Shown: one piece after another, positions 34,470-46,128 of the stretch
Numbering within the stretch: the stretch's first letter is position 1
Layout: every line of letters starts with the position of its first letter
Source: Lepeophtheirus salmonis
Lineage: Eukaryota; Arthropoda; Copepoda; Siphonostomatoida; Caligidae
Direction: 5' to 3'
Assembly (NCBI RefSeq): GCF_016086655.4
Contig: NC_052137.2
Location: 36,290,007-36,354,006 of the forward strand
DNA length: 64,000 nt
Made by a program: the position numbers and the translations under genes
The notes under the pieces: model-generated
Seen by the model: only the letters and a program-made list of their open reading frames with translations
The model's database searches: none
Told to the model about the DNA's origin: nothing

Positions 34470-36160
34470 TTTATCTAGGACTATACATTTATAGCCAATC
34501 ATAACCGTTATATTAAAAGTCCGCTCTCTTTTCTTTATGACGTAGATGCTACTATTCTTTTTATGAGTTATGATTGGTTAAAAAACAACAACTGCGCAAA
34601 TGTTCCTGAGTTGAATATTTTCCTTAAGTGCGCTTCTTCTAGAACTGACTACCAAATTATATATTCTATAGCTGTGTACATGTCTAGCTTTGGCACTGGA
34701 TAAACTGCCATACTGTATGGGCATGGCAGACTATCCAATAGTCCATACTAATAACTAATAAGTAATACACCAATTATATGTTAATGGTATAATCTCCCTG
34801 ATACTTGACTCATTATTTGCGGAAATTATACACATAATATTACTTATTAAGAATATTATATTTATTTATATTAATATAGAATTGTTTTAAGTTGCCATCT
34901 TACAAATCTATAGTAGTAGATGTCTAAATATGAGTATCTTAAAGTCTATAATAAAACTTATAGCACTGATTTGCTAAAAAGCTTATGTATTTAAGCTGAA
35001 TACTATGTCCTCAGGTCGATGAAGTTAATCCTATATTTTATGTTTTAATAATAAAAATGTGGTGTGGCTAGTTGGATCCCCTAAAAATTAATATTGCAAT
35101 TAGTGATGAGACTAATGCTTATATAAATTTTTAACATATTAGAAGAAAAATATGTTTAAATTACTTAAATCGTAATAGTTATGGGTTGAAATGTTAGAGA
35201 TTTATTTTGCAATGTTATTTAACTTGTTATGAAAAAACATAGAATGATATAAATAAATCCAGACCATGTAATTTAAAGGGGTATGAATGTAATACGATAT
35301 TCAAATATTATACATTATGGATTATATACCACATAATTTTGATACTAATTTAATCGGGTTTGAATTATAAGTTCAATTAAGATATTTTATTGAGTTGTAT
35401 CATTAATATATGACTCTAATTCCAAAAATATAGATGCATGCTTAAATCTATTGAACAAATAGTATATTTCTTATAGATTTATTTGACATCATTTTCACAT
35501 GACACATCAATAGTGAAGTAATGAATAATACCTAATATGTTGCACTCTGATATTTTCCCCTTTGCCTACAAATTAAGCAACAATCAACGTGGAAGACATA
35601 CACACATTACTTACTATATCATGTAGCTGATATATTCTATTATAATAATCAATAAAATAATACAAATGTCCTAATAATATATTATAGAAAGTTGCTCAGT
35701 GTTTTTTTTGTTTTTTTTTTCACTTATAATAATGAATTTTACAGGAACGTTACATACCTTCTTCATGTCATTTTATCCTTCCGAAAGTTTCAGTAAATGC
35801 TTTAGAAAAAATTCAGTCCTCTGTGTGTACATTTTATACTTCTCACAAGAGATCAATGAACACTCCAATCCATGTACCTTCATACATGTATAATTTTACA
35901 CGTATGGAATATTTGCAGAGTGAAAAATCGTTTTAATTTTTATTTTTTATAATCATACGTAGTACATTTTAATAGACATAATATCCTATCTGACAAAGGT
36001 ATATATAAATATATATGTATGTATATTGAAAGTATATGTGCATACAAACTAACTTAGAATTAACAGAAAGTTACACAATAGAAGGGAAGTAAAGGAGGGG
36101 GGCAAAAAGTTATATTATGCTTCTTCCTCCCTCCTGAACCAATTCTTTATTTAGTTATTG
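34470..36160. other. AT-rich spacer, nothing recognised
   Basis: No coding exon, repeat end or RNA gene seen. Confidence 0.4.
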
Positions 36161-36164
36161 TTAG

Positions 36165-36790
36165 AGGATCAGAAAAATACCATGAATTGCCGTTTGATTA
36201 TTATGCATTCTATGTAGTTAGAATCAGAGATGCCAGTCAACTTTTCAACAAAGCCCCAGACGGAGCTATTTATAACCCAAAGGCTGCAAGAATATTATTA
36301 ATATAATAATATATTTCTTATGTTTATCGAAGAAATTTCCGTAGATATTGGCAAATGGTAGCCTACAGATAGACGGTAAAGCCTCTATTGATCATCAAGA
36401 TGCTTACTTCTGTCAAAAAAGTTGAACGGAGCTTATATTTTTGCCTCTGTTTGTTTGTTGGTCACCAGGATTAAAGGAAAAGTTACAAATCAATTTTGAT
36501 CTAACTAGGTACGAAGATTACATATTATGGTCACAGTATGAGGCCATTAAATTTTGGGAGGTCAACATTAAAGTAACAAACGTTAAAAATACATAATTAA
36601 CCATAATTTAGGAACATACTGAGTTACAGTACTCAAATTGGTTTCCTTATGAAGGTTTAGGAAAAAATGACCTTAGACGGAGTTGTGCCTTATACCGAAT
36701 ATCCATTATAGTTTTCTGGATGCTTCGGTCCAAGTACAGGGAAATTGACAGCTAATGGAATAATAGATGTTGATGAAATGCTGGGGTTTT
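36165..36790 (+). other. Coding-like scraps of an unrecognised gene or element
   Basis: Three short plus-strand readings have protein-like composition: EKYHELPFDYYAFYVVRIRD then ASQLFNKAPDGAIYN (36165-36306), NGSLQIDGKASIDHQDAYFC (about 36355-36413; the spacing of the Cys-ending stretch faintly recalls an immunoglobulin fold strand) and GCFGPSTGKLTANGIIDVDE (about 36718-36785). They are in different frames with stops between. No splice junctions join them convincingly. Could be a decayed gene. Confidence 0.2.
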
Positions 36791-38034
36791 TTTTTACACT
36801 TAAGTAACCTTAGCTTTGCAATTATCACATTTTCATCAAAATTAAATATCTTTCAAATTTGATAACATAGCACTACTAGGAGCTTTAAACTATTATGTTT
36901 AAATTTTATATCATTAATTTCATCAAACAGCATGATGTCTTTCCTCTAAAATAAACTTCATTCATATTTTTATGGTTGGTTTGATTTTTCGGATAGATTT
37001 ATGACAGTTCGTCTAACTGCAGTATTTGATTTTTAACAAAGAAGCTCTTCTCTTTTTTTCTTTTTTTTTGCACTCCAATAATTTTATCATTAAAATTGAG
37101 TAAAAAATTGTCTAAATCCTCGTGAGTGTATATCAAAATGAACAATAACTTGGCAACTTTAATAGACAGCATAATATCTACTGGAAAAAATTACTAAATA
37201 AAATATATTGCTCCTTACTCGTTTGAATTTTCAAAATTAAAATAGAGAGCAATAATTAACAAAAGCACTTATATCTTTCAGATTATTAACATTCTCTTTT
37301 TTTTAAAGTATACCCACGAGGATTTGGAGAATTTTAACGGTGTCTGGTACTTTTGCCTTAATATATGTGGGTCGATAACATAAAAGCAACCTCAGATTTT
37401 TTGATGAAATAGAAAAAAACGCATTTTAAGTTTTTTACTAGAATGAAAAATTAAAGGATTTTTTAAAGAGTCAAATACAATATTTCACGACTGAAATACT
37501 GTTTAACAAGTTATTAATAAGATTGATATTTGTTAAAATTTTTACATGAACATATTTACAAGTTCAGTCAATTTGATGGTGCGGTGTTTGAACTTTAAAT
37601 CGAATTTTGAAAGCATTCATATTTAAAATTTCAGTTGGCGATGCATGTTATTAACCAGCGAATCTCTTTCTACTTTATATTATTAAGTACCAACTCAATG
37701 AATATATAATACTTAAACACTCTTCTTTAAAAATAATTTTCACTTAATGACGTCTCAGTATATTATATAATCAGCATCACCAAATAACCGACTTTTATCA
37801 GGTTCAGTTAACCTTAAAAACCGCGGCTCCTATGGACTTTATCACTTTTATGAATTAATATAAATTATAGTACTCATAACAACGGACACGTTTATCATAC
37901 TGTCGTAATATTGAGAAAAATTATCCCAGCTTGCTTTTATGTTATCACCACACATATATTAAAATGTAAGGTTTAACAGTCGTTATTATTTATTTTTAGT
38001 TGAAGTTTCCTTTGAATTTATAAAGTAAATTATG
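36791..38034. other. AT-rich spacer, start of a duplicated region
   Basis: GGTGTCTGGTACTTTTGCC at about 37338 recurs as GTGTCTGGTAATTTTGCC at 47711, marking the edge of the repeat that continues at 38035. Otherwise nothing. Confidence 0.4.
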
Positions 38035-38345
38035 CTATGTTTACTACTATAAAACGCATTAAATGGTAGTTTTCTGTTGAAATAATGATAAAATTATGCT
38101 TGTTTGTCAATCCATGAGAATTTTCCAATACGAATAATCCATCACGTATTATTATAATTAATTAATAAAAGTGAAGTGATTAGCACTTCAATTCGAATCT
38201 TTGTCGTATTGTTTCTTTCTTTTTAGTATACTAATTTTATTACTATTTTGTCTCTGATTATAATTCGTTATATAGCAAGATTTCTTTAGTATGTATGCAT
38301 TGAAATTCTATCATTTTTCCAAAAGAAAACAAGTATTTAATGTTT
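38035..38345. repeat. Dispersed repeat family D, copy 1
   Basis: Colinear with 47895-48215: ATTAAA, TGTTGGAATAATGAT-like, AATCCATGAG, AATAATCCATCA, GAAGTGATTAG, ATACTAATTTTATTA, TTTTGTCTCTG, GCATTGAAATT and CAGAAAACAA-like words occur in the same order. No ORF or terminal repeats identified. Confidence 0.65.
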
Positions 38346-39000
38346 TTAATAGTAATACAGACAACATATTTTGATGAAAAATTTTAAAAGGAAATATCCA
38401 TTTCAACCAAAAATATACAAAAATGTAATGAATACTTAAAACAACATATAAAACTCATTAATTTATATATTGAGCAAAATATACAAAAATGTACCTAGCG
38501 CCAATTTTCATATCCCTAATCATCCTATACTAAACATGTAGCCTAGAATACTATGACTAAAATACAATATTAAGCTTGTTTTGCTCTAGCAACACATACT
38601 ACGGAACTTGTTCGGTATTTGCTTCTGATATACGAAAAACCCAAGATCTGGGCGGAAAATACCGGTTATAATTTCTGAATTATTATCAAATGAAACAAAT
38701 GATTGAGTTCAGGCACTTGAAATTTTTGCATTTCTTTAAATTATCTATCTGTAGTAGTTTATATATTTTCACATACATGATAATGAATATATTATCTAGA
38801 AATGGTAACTTGTACAAGCAGAGAGTACTGGTTATAACCAGAAAAAGAAAGAGATTATATGAAGCATTTGGACAAATAATTTTTCAGTTCTTGTAATAAG
38901 TATAATGCCATCATTGATGTTCTATTAGATATTTGATATATTAAGTGTAATATTTAATAAGCTTTTATAAAATTTAAGGCGCAATAATAAATGTAAAAAG

Positions 39001-40206
39001 GTGTATCAAAAAGAAATCCATTATTTTTCCATGAAATTGAAGGCTTTATTTAGGATTTTCCGATTTAGGTCAAATAAGCACCGTTTTGTTCGATAACTTG
39101 TTGCCATTTTGAAGGTAATTCCATAATGCCTCTCTCATAGAAACCCTTGTCCCTATTGGCAAAAAACTGGGAAAGTTTATTTTCACAAGCTTCTATTGAG
39201 GCAAATTTTACACCAGGAAAATCTTTAGCCATAGAGAGGAACAGGTGGTAATCACTTGGTGCCAGGTCTGGACTATAAAGTGGATGCATAGGAACCTCCC
39301 AACCAAGCTCCCGCAGCTTCTGGCGAGTCACTATCGATGTGTGTGGCCTGGCGCTGTCCTGATGGAAAACAATTCCTCGCCAATTAGCCAAAGCTGGCCG
39401 CTTCTGGGCTATTGATTCCTTCAGACGGTCCAATTGTTGACAGTACAGATCCGAATTAAGGGTTTGGCCATAGGGGAGCAGCTCATAGTGAATAATACCC
39501 TCCCAATCCCACCAAACACACAGCAAAGCCTTCCTGGCTGTCAATCCTGGCTTGGACACAGTTAGCGGCGGCTCACCGCGTTTTGACCGTTTTCGCTTGA
39601 CGTTGTCGTAAGTGACCCACTTTTCATCACCAATCACCATCCGTTGCAGAAATGGATCGACTTTGTTGCGATTCAGCAGTGATTCGCAGGTGGAAATTCG
39701 GTTCAAGAGGTTTTTTTGTGTTAACTCATTGGGCACCCATACATCCAGCTTCTTTTTATATCCAGCCTTATTCAAGTGGTTCCAAACGGTTTTTTGTGCA
39801 ATGTTTAGCTCTTGAGCAATCAAAACAGTGCTTGCATGACGGTCGGACTTGACTATTTCCATTATTTTATCCACATTTTCGACAATTGGTCTTCCAGAGC
39901 GTGGTGCATCTTTGACATCAAAATTATCGGAACGGAATCTACGATACCAAAATTGTGCGTGATTGACTGATACAGTATCAGGACCATAAACACTATTCAC
40001 ATTTTCAGCCGCCTGGCTAGCATTTTCCCCTTTATCAAAGAAAAACTGCAGAATATGGCGTATTTTCTGTTTGCTGGTGTCCATCTTAGACGCGCGTTCA
40101 AACAATAATAAGTATTACAATCATGACTATATAATATGTTTTTTAGTAGGATCTTATCCTTTTAACGCCATCTATTGGAAAAATAATGGTTTTTTTTTTA
40201 CTACAC
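39001..40206 (-). mobile_element. Full-length mariner transposon
   Basis: About 1.2 kb, bounded by 31-bp inverted repeats (39001-39031 and 40176-40206) matching at 27 of 31 positions; the inner 14 bases CCATTATTTTTCCA are identical. It contains one uninterrupted transposase gene. Size, ends and a single intronless ORF are those of the mariner family. The TA target duplication is not clear beside the left end. This is the only element in the window with an unbroken transposase. Confidence 0.9.
39065..40105 (-). CDS. Mariner transposase, intact (DD34D)
   Basis: 346 codons with no interruption, matching the ~345-residue mariner standard. It cuts and joins transposon ends by a DDD catalytic triad in the nucleus. 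N-terminal half: helix-turn-helix at about residues 14-60 (IRHILQFFFDKGENASQAAE) and linker RSGRPIV; a second helix-turn-helix at about 80-115; then DVWVPNEL (usual WVPHEL) at 121-128. Catalytic acids: D160 in GDEKW, D250 in HQDSARPH and D285 in YSPDLAPSDYH, with exactly 34 residues between the last two. An alternative start is Met8 (MDTSKQK), which family comparison favours. The unbroken frame suggests recent insertion or possible activity. Closest family resemblance seems to be the cecropia-type mariners, but that is uncertain. Confidence 0.95.
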   Translation of the reverse strand: MFERASKMDTSKQKIRHILQFFFDKGENASQAAENVNSVYGPDTVSVNHAQFWYRRFRSDNFDVKDAPRSGRPIVENVDKIMEIVKSDRHASTVLIAQELNIAQKTVWNHLNKAGYKKKLDVWVPNELTQKNLLNRISTCESLLNRNKVDPFLQRMVIGDEKWVTYDNVKRKRSKRGEPPLTVSKPGLTARKALLCVWWDWEGIIHYELLPYGQTLNSDLYCQQLDRLKESIAQKRPALANWRGIVFHQDSARPHTSIVTRQKLRELGWEVPMHPLYSPDLAPSDYHLFLSMAKDFPGVKFASIEACENKLSQFFANRDKGFYERGIMELPSKWQQVIEQNGAYLT

Positions 40207-40666
40207 TACATTTTGTTAAATACATGGCTACAAATATTAATTTATATTAGTATTTTATGACTTATGCACAAGTTTAAGCTAGTATAAGCAAATTGTACAA
40301 GATGCAACCAAAAATTGAGATGAATCATAATAAATGAAAAAGAATCACTTTCTGGAAAGGATACTGCACGATTGAGTTGATCGACGATAAATTTCATTAT
40401 GTAATTTTTGATCATTTAAAAAACCAACTAATTGATAAGTATTCTCGGGTACATTATAAAGGTCAAATGCCCACAGTTATATTACTTGCAAATTTATAAT
40501 AAATTTTAAAAAGATCAACTAATATTTAGTAATCATAATGACTGGTGTTGTAATTAAATAATGCGTTATGAATTATGAGACGTACACATTGTAGATTGTA
40601 TGAATTGATTTTTCAAGTTTCAACTTGTACACAAATATAAATACAACAGATAAAAACACATCAATG

Positions 40667-40853
40667 CAATAGGCAGTGGCGTCCCTAGACTCTTTTCGTG
40701 GAACTCAAATCCCTCTAAAACTTTATGAAACCCCCCCAAAATCATATATATAAATTTTATAAACCTATGTATACAAATAATTATATCACGGTGTTCATAA
40801 TTTTTGGGGCTAAGCCCCCCACACCCAAATGATAAAAGCTAGCAACGCTCCTG
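40667..40853. mobile_element. 187-bp hAT MITE with perfect 8-bp duplication CATCAATG
   Basis: CATCAATG flanks it at 40659-40666 and 40854-40861. Near the left end CAGTGGCGTCCCTAG and, read inward from the right end, CAGGAGCGTTGCTAG are imperfect inverted repeats of the CAGTGGCGTxxxTAG type common to hAT MITEs. Seven extra bases (CAATAGG) precede the left repeat. No ORF. Confidence 0.65.
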
Positions 40854-40861
40854 CATCAATG

Positions 40862-42328
40862 TATAATTAATTAAATTATACTAACAATAATAGTTGAGAA
40901 TCACATTCTGCTCCAACAAAATATAATACTTTACCTATTTTGAGTAGTTAAGTAATATTTCATGAGTAAATATATATGTAGACAATTATTATTTTTTCCT
41001 CTAATTATATGTTAATGATCATTTTTAAATTATTGCTAGTACGTCACAGTTAATTCATAAGGTTATATCCTCAAATTTAGGAATCCCGGATTTTACAAAA
41101 AAGTATATATTAGATAATGGATACGATTAACGATATGTGAACTGTATTTATTTATAAATTCTAATTTAACCAATTGGCTCAATTATTTCTCATATTTACA
41201 ATCAATTCGGCTCTAATTCGAATATAAAAAGATAAATTATCTAACAAATAGTAAATATTCATAATAGAAACATGCTTTACTTGACAAAAACTTTGTGTCA
41301 GTAGATTTTGATATAAGGACTTACCCAACATTTGTCTTTTTATTGACAAAATATTCATAGAAAATAGTGACATAATAAATGATCAACTAAGCACAATCAG
41401 ATATAACATATAACTTGAAATTATATTATTAAATATGTTTAAGATAAAAACATAAATTAATAATATAAATAAAGAGGTAAAAGATTTGATTTGTTTTAGA
41501 ACAGAAAGCAAATAGTTAATGCACATAGCTTATAAAATCAGTAGCGTGTATACCTATAGAATGATTTAATGTGTAATACATACATTATTTACCTTTAATA
41601 TCTATTAATTAACGAGCTTACATGACCATCGCTGTGAAAAATATATGACAAATTTATTTCTCAATAACAGTTTTAGTACTCACAATAAAGCCTGTCCTTA
41701 TTATATGATATATATTGACAAGACTTAATGTGTATATATATATGACTATAATCATAATGCGCATACCCAGAAATTAATAAATCATTGTCTAAACGAAATA
41801 TTTCTACATTCTCTCAATAATTGGACTACAGAAAATTTAAGACAAAGTTTGAAGAAAATTATATAAAAAAGGAATTCATAATGAGTTATAAATTAACAAA
41901 TCCAAATCATTCAACATGATTTAAAAGTAATAGAACAACTTGATCGATAATTAAATATATATTATAATCATTCACAAAGTTATTACTCCTTATAATTATA
42001 AATTCACTCAAGTCCTTATTTTCATAACAAAAAAAAAATAAATATATATATATAATAATGACAATCTTGTCAAAAAATAAGCTCAGAAAAATAATTATCA
42101 TTTAACAATTTATGACTTACAAGATTTAAAAACCGCAATTAAAGGAAGGTAAAAAATTTTATATGAGAGTTCTAGTACAAAATATTAGTGCCATTTGTTA
42201 CTTAACAAGTCTGTCATAACGCACAAAGAATATAGAAAATTTCTATGACATAGCAAATACAAATCACCTAAATTTGACAATAAGTTCAAACTAATAAGGC
42301 AGTTGTCCCCCTTTTGCTAAGTGTCTCA
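40862..42328. other. AT-rich spacer downstream of LPGAT1
   Basis: Includes the putative 3' UTR of the LPGAT1 gene on the minus strand; no further gene recognised. Confidence 0.5.
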
Positions 42329-43585
42329 TCAAAATAATGCTAATATTGTTCGAATAAAAAATACTAAAACAGAGAACCAAAAAATAAAGAAAAAATGTAT
42401 CAGTACATAGTATGATCCATCATGAATCAGTTCTTTAGGAGGACTAGAATTTGAATTGAACATTTGATGAGGCCATACGCCTGTTTGGTAATATTCTGAT
42501 AGCATTTTCTCCTTATCAATATATAAATTATAAATCCATTTTTTCAATTCTTCGACATCCTTTGGAAGCTGTAATAACAATGTTGAATTGTAATTAATAG
42601 AAAATAAGACAGATAAGGGATTAACTCACGGATTCGATATCAAAGACTCGATAATGGAAGTATGTCGTACAAGGAGGACGATTACCTATGATAATTGTAG
42701 GGAGATCAAGAGGTTTCCCTTCAGGATATGCTATAGTTATATCCACGATCTTGTTAATGTATGATTTATAAGAAGAATTACAATTGAGTACGTCCAATAT
42801 CACTTCGAGTGCCCCCGTACGAGGAAGAGTGCAGTATTCCAAGAGAGGTAAATCATTCTTTTTAGCAAATCTGTGTCGGAAAAAGATAGATTTCAAGCTT
42901 CATAGTATTGAGGTACATTCTGTTCTAACTCACTGATGACTAACGCCTTTCCTTTTTCGAAGGAATCCACCTTCGGGGAAGAGTACAAGATATTTTCGTC
43001 CTTTGGCAATAAACACTGTCTTTAAATGATTCCGTAAATCGACTAAACTTTTCTCACGGCACCGTTTGCCCTATAAAATGTGAAATATTGTATTAGAATA
43101 ACACATAAAAGGTTTTTTAAATTTTTTTTGCAATTGAATTGATTAATTAATGTCTTAATTACTGCTAATATAAAAAAATCTTGATGTGCACTTGCAACCC
43201 ATCCAAAAGTTGTATATTTGAATATTTTATCCATGATCCACATGATTTTTGCTGCAATGCCAGGTTTGGAAGCAAGAAGCGCCATGAGATAGGGAACATC
43301 TGCTGTGGACTGATGGTTCGGCATGAAGAGACATTCTTTACCAAGTGGAAGAGGATCACCCGATTCATATATTTTATAACCCGCCGTATAGATCCAGACA
43401 CCCACTTGTGATAGTAGCCATCCAAAGAGAACTTCTTCAATCTTGTCGTAAGTCTGTCCATACCCAATGAGTTTAAGGGGACTTGCAAGGGCCAAAAGAA
43501 AGAAGTGGCTCGAAATGGAGTAAACGTTGTTGACTGCAACGAAAATGAAGCGAAGACATGATAAGAGTATAAATCTCCACCACAT
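42329..43585 (-). CDS. LPGAT1: LPGAT1-like lysophospholipid acyltransferase, four exons
   Basis: Transfers an acyl group from acyl-CoA to a lysophospholipid at the endoplasmic reticulum membrane (family function). Exons 43163-43585, 42934-43070, 42630-42870 and 42329-42568 join in frame to 346 residues; introns are 92, 63 and 61 nt, all GT-AG. N-terminal hydrophobic segment at residues 1-38; acyltransferase motif NHQSTAD (NHxxxxD) at about 89-95; IMDKIFKYTTFGW and HQDFFI follow; then FPEGGFLRKRK (the FPEG motif), FAKKNDLPLLEYCTLPRTGA, ITIAYPEGKPLDLP and FHYRVFDIES. The C-terminus has a hydrophobic segment FFFIFWFSVLVFFI. Residue order and exon-join lengths match vertebrate LPGAT1 almost gaplessly. 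A good splice acceptor (CTCCCTACAG) lies two bases before the ATG, so a 5' UTR exon, or a few upstream N-terminal residues, may exist. Confidence 0.93.
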
Positions 43586-45224
43586 ATCTGTAGGGAGTCA
43601 AGGAAGAAAGCGGAACTTGGTTCCGCCGATATCCAGGGTTTATTATTATTGTCCAGTTGTGTTTGTTATTAAATGAATAACCTAATAAATAAGAGGAAGC
43701 CGAGCGCAGCAACGCCAATTCCTCACTCCTTTCCACATCGGACAACAGCAAATATAAAAAGAAAGTACTTCACAGCATGAGATCGAAAGCATTCAATGCA
43801 ATAGCTTAGAGCTGCTACTATTCTCCCTGTGAATTATTCAGAATTCAGATCCGTTGTGAAACATTACACATTATTATTTATAAATAGTAGAGGCACAACT
43901 CAAACAGCGTTTTTTTTCTGCTATTTTCAATGTTTATACACAACTATATATGAACAAACAACTTATAACTCTCATTAGACGACAGGCATTACACAAATTG
44001 CACTCATTTACTCCTTTTAATAAACATTAATCGAACATTATACAGTATATCCAATATTTCATACACTCATCGCAGATAAATTCACGCATTTTTGTATATT
44101 TTTTTTATTTTGTCAATTCCTTGGTTTTAAAGATGAACGCTATTCGATAATTATGTAATCACATACATTCATGAATTACGATGCCAGATGTAAATATTCT
44201 TCAACAAAGAAAAAACATATCAATATTATCTTAATGTGTAATAGTTAGTTATATATGTGAGTTGATAGCTCTAACTCTAACGGATATTTACTATAAAATG
44301 ATATAAGGGAAGTGTGTGTCACTCTATAAAGTCTCTATATTTTTAATAATTAAATAAAACAAACTTTTTTAAGGAAATAGTATTATAAACATTTATGTAT
44401 TTCACTTTGTAAACAAACTTGATTAGCCTACATATTATTTTGCAGTAGGACTACAAACAACAAAAAATTATGTAGTGATGTTCATTCTAATAAATGAGTC
44501 CATGATGTGTTTGATCATACAAATATTTTAATGAGAATGCCAATCAGATGTAAAATATTTACAGTATATGATTCAAGTAGATGAAATGTATATGATAGAT
44601 GTCAGTATTCCGAAGGCATAAAGGTAAAGCTAATGAGATAAAGGAACATATGTTAGTACCAATATGAGAGGTTTAGTACTGTTCAAGACTACAACAGCCC
44701 ACGTTGTTACTTATTTTTTCAAATTCATTTTTTGATTAATAATAATATTGGTTATTTAAAGATTCTTAAAATGATATGTACAATGATTAAACTTGTAACT
44801 CCATCATTAATAATCATCTATAAGGATAAGCGATAGCTACACTCATAAGAACCTTCTATGGCTCAATGTTCATTTTATATATTATAAGTTTGTCAATGGA
44901 GTTATGAAGAGTTTGTACTATTTTAACTTAAACTTATAAATTATAACTATGTACTAGTAAAAAGTGACATTTGAAGCAATATGCCCTTGCAGGGGGGGGA
45001 ATGAATCGTAGTTATTACGTACGGCCATTAGCAGAAACTGATTCTGAAAATAGAAAAATAATCTGATGGAAGAATGAAGTATTTGCAGCTTATAAAATGT
45101 TGTGTGTAGCTGTTGGTGTTTCAGCTGTTTACGATGCTTTTAATTAAAGCATTATAAATATATATTTAGCTAGGAGCTGTGGCAGCTGTGCATCTGATGA
45201 GCAAAAGTGTATGAAAAAGGTCGT
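43586..45224. promoter_or_regulatory. Divergent intergenic region between LPGAT1 and NAA30
   Basis: About 1.7 kb separating the two head-to-head start codons. It must hold both promoters unless they have distant 5' exons. No canonical TATA box or GC-rich island was identified with confidence. Confidence 0.4.
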
Positions 45225-45280
45225 AGAGGGCGCTTCTTCACATTGCAAACTCTGTTCAAGTGATTCTTAATGAATCCCGA

Positions 45281-46128
45281 ATGAATAAGAAGGATCCGGT
45301 ATGCGGAAAAAAGGAGGTAGTGGAGTCCTTGGAAGAAAGTCTGAAGGCGAAATGCTCGTTGAAGTGTGGAGAAGATGTCAACGAAGAAGAAAAAGGACTT
45401 GAGATCGAATATCTTGTCTACGAATCCGAACTCCAAATGCCGGACATTATGGCTCGGATACAAAAAGACTTGTCCGAACCTTACTCCATATATACATACA
45501 GATATTTCATTCATAACTGGCCTCATCTTTGCTTCATGGTAAGAGTGAGTTCCCTCGAGCTACGGGTCCAATGGCAAAAGGCTGAATATCAGAATATCTC
45601 AGTTGAATGAAGAGTAGAGTAGCCATTGACCATTCTGATGGGCAATGAAATCCAAACTACCCAATGTATTATGTACTTATTTTCAATGTTTGATGTTTTA
45701 TGTCAAATATGAACTTTAAAAATATATGTTATATATTCCAGGCTCGGGTCAATGGGAACTGTGTTGGAGCCATAGTATGCAAACTTGATTACCATAGCTC
45801 GATGCGATATTCCTGTACTAAACGTGGCTACATAGCAATGCTAGCAGTCGACAAAAAATATAGAAAACAAAAAATAGGTTCTACGTTAGTGAAAAAAGCG
45901 ATACGTGCCATGGTTCGAGAGGGAGCAGATGAAGTACACCTAAAATATATTATATGTTTATAATGACTTCATTGATACCTTATTCCTTAGGTTGTACTAG
46001 AGACGGAAATAACGAATAAACCAGCTCTGCGACTCTATGAAAACCTTGGATTTGTGCGTGATAAAAGACTTTTTCGATACTACTTAAACGGGGTGGATGC
46101 GCTGCGATTAAAGCTCTGGCTTCGATGA
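45281..46128 (+). CDS. NAA30: NAA30-like N-alpha-acetyltransferase, catalytic subunit of NatC, three exons
   Basis: Acetylates protein N-termini that begin Met followed by a hydrophobic residue, in the NatC complex on ribosomes (family function). Exons 45281-45538, 45742-45933 and 45991-46128 join in phase 0 to 195 residues; introns are 203 and 57 nt, GT-AG. After an acidic/basic N-terminal extension of about 45 residues comes YESELQMPDIMARIQKDLSE and PYSIYTYRYFIHNWPHLCFM. The GNAT fold follows with GNCVGAIVCKLDYHSSM, the acetyl-CoA-binding loop RGYIAMLAVDKKYRKQKIGS (R/QxxGxG/A type), EVVLETEITNKPALRLYENL, GFVRDKRLFRYYLNGVDALR and LKLWLR at the end. These blocks are nearly identical to animal NAA30. 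ATG 45281 is the first in frame after a stop at 45224; the long N-terminal region of vertebrate NAA30 is absent. Confidence 0.95.

Noticed and set aside
43181..43751. Open frames on both strands over LPGAT1 exon 1
   Set aside because: Shadow frames of the conserved coding exon and its 5' flank; only the frame with NHQSTAD matches a family and splices correctly.
45170..45526. 118-codon minus-strand open frame opposite NAA30 exon 1
   Set aside because: Antisense shadow of a coding exon, without recognisable motifs.
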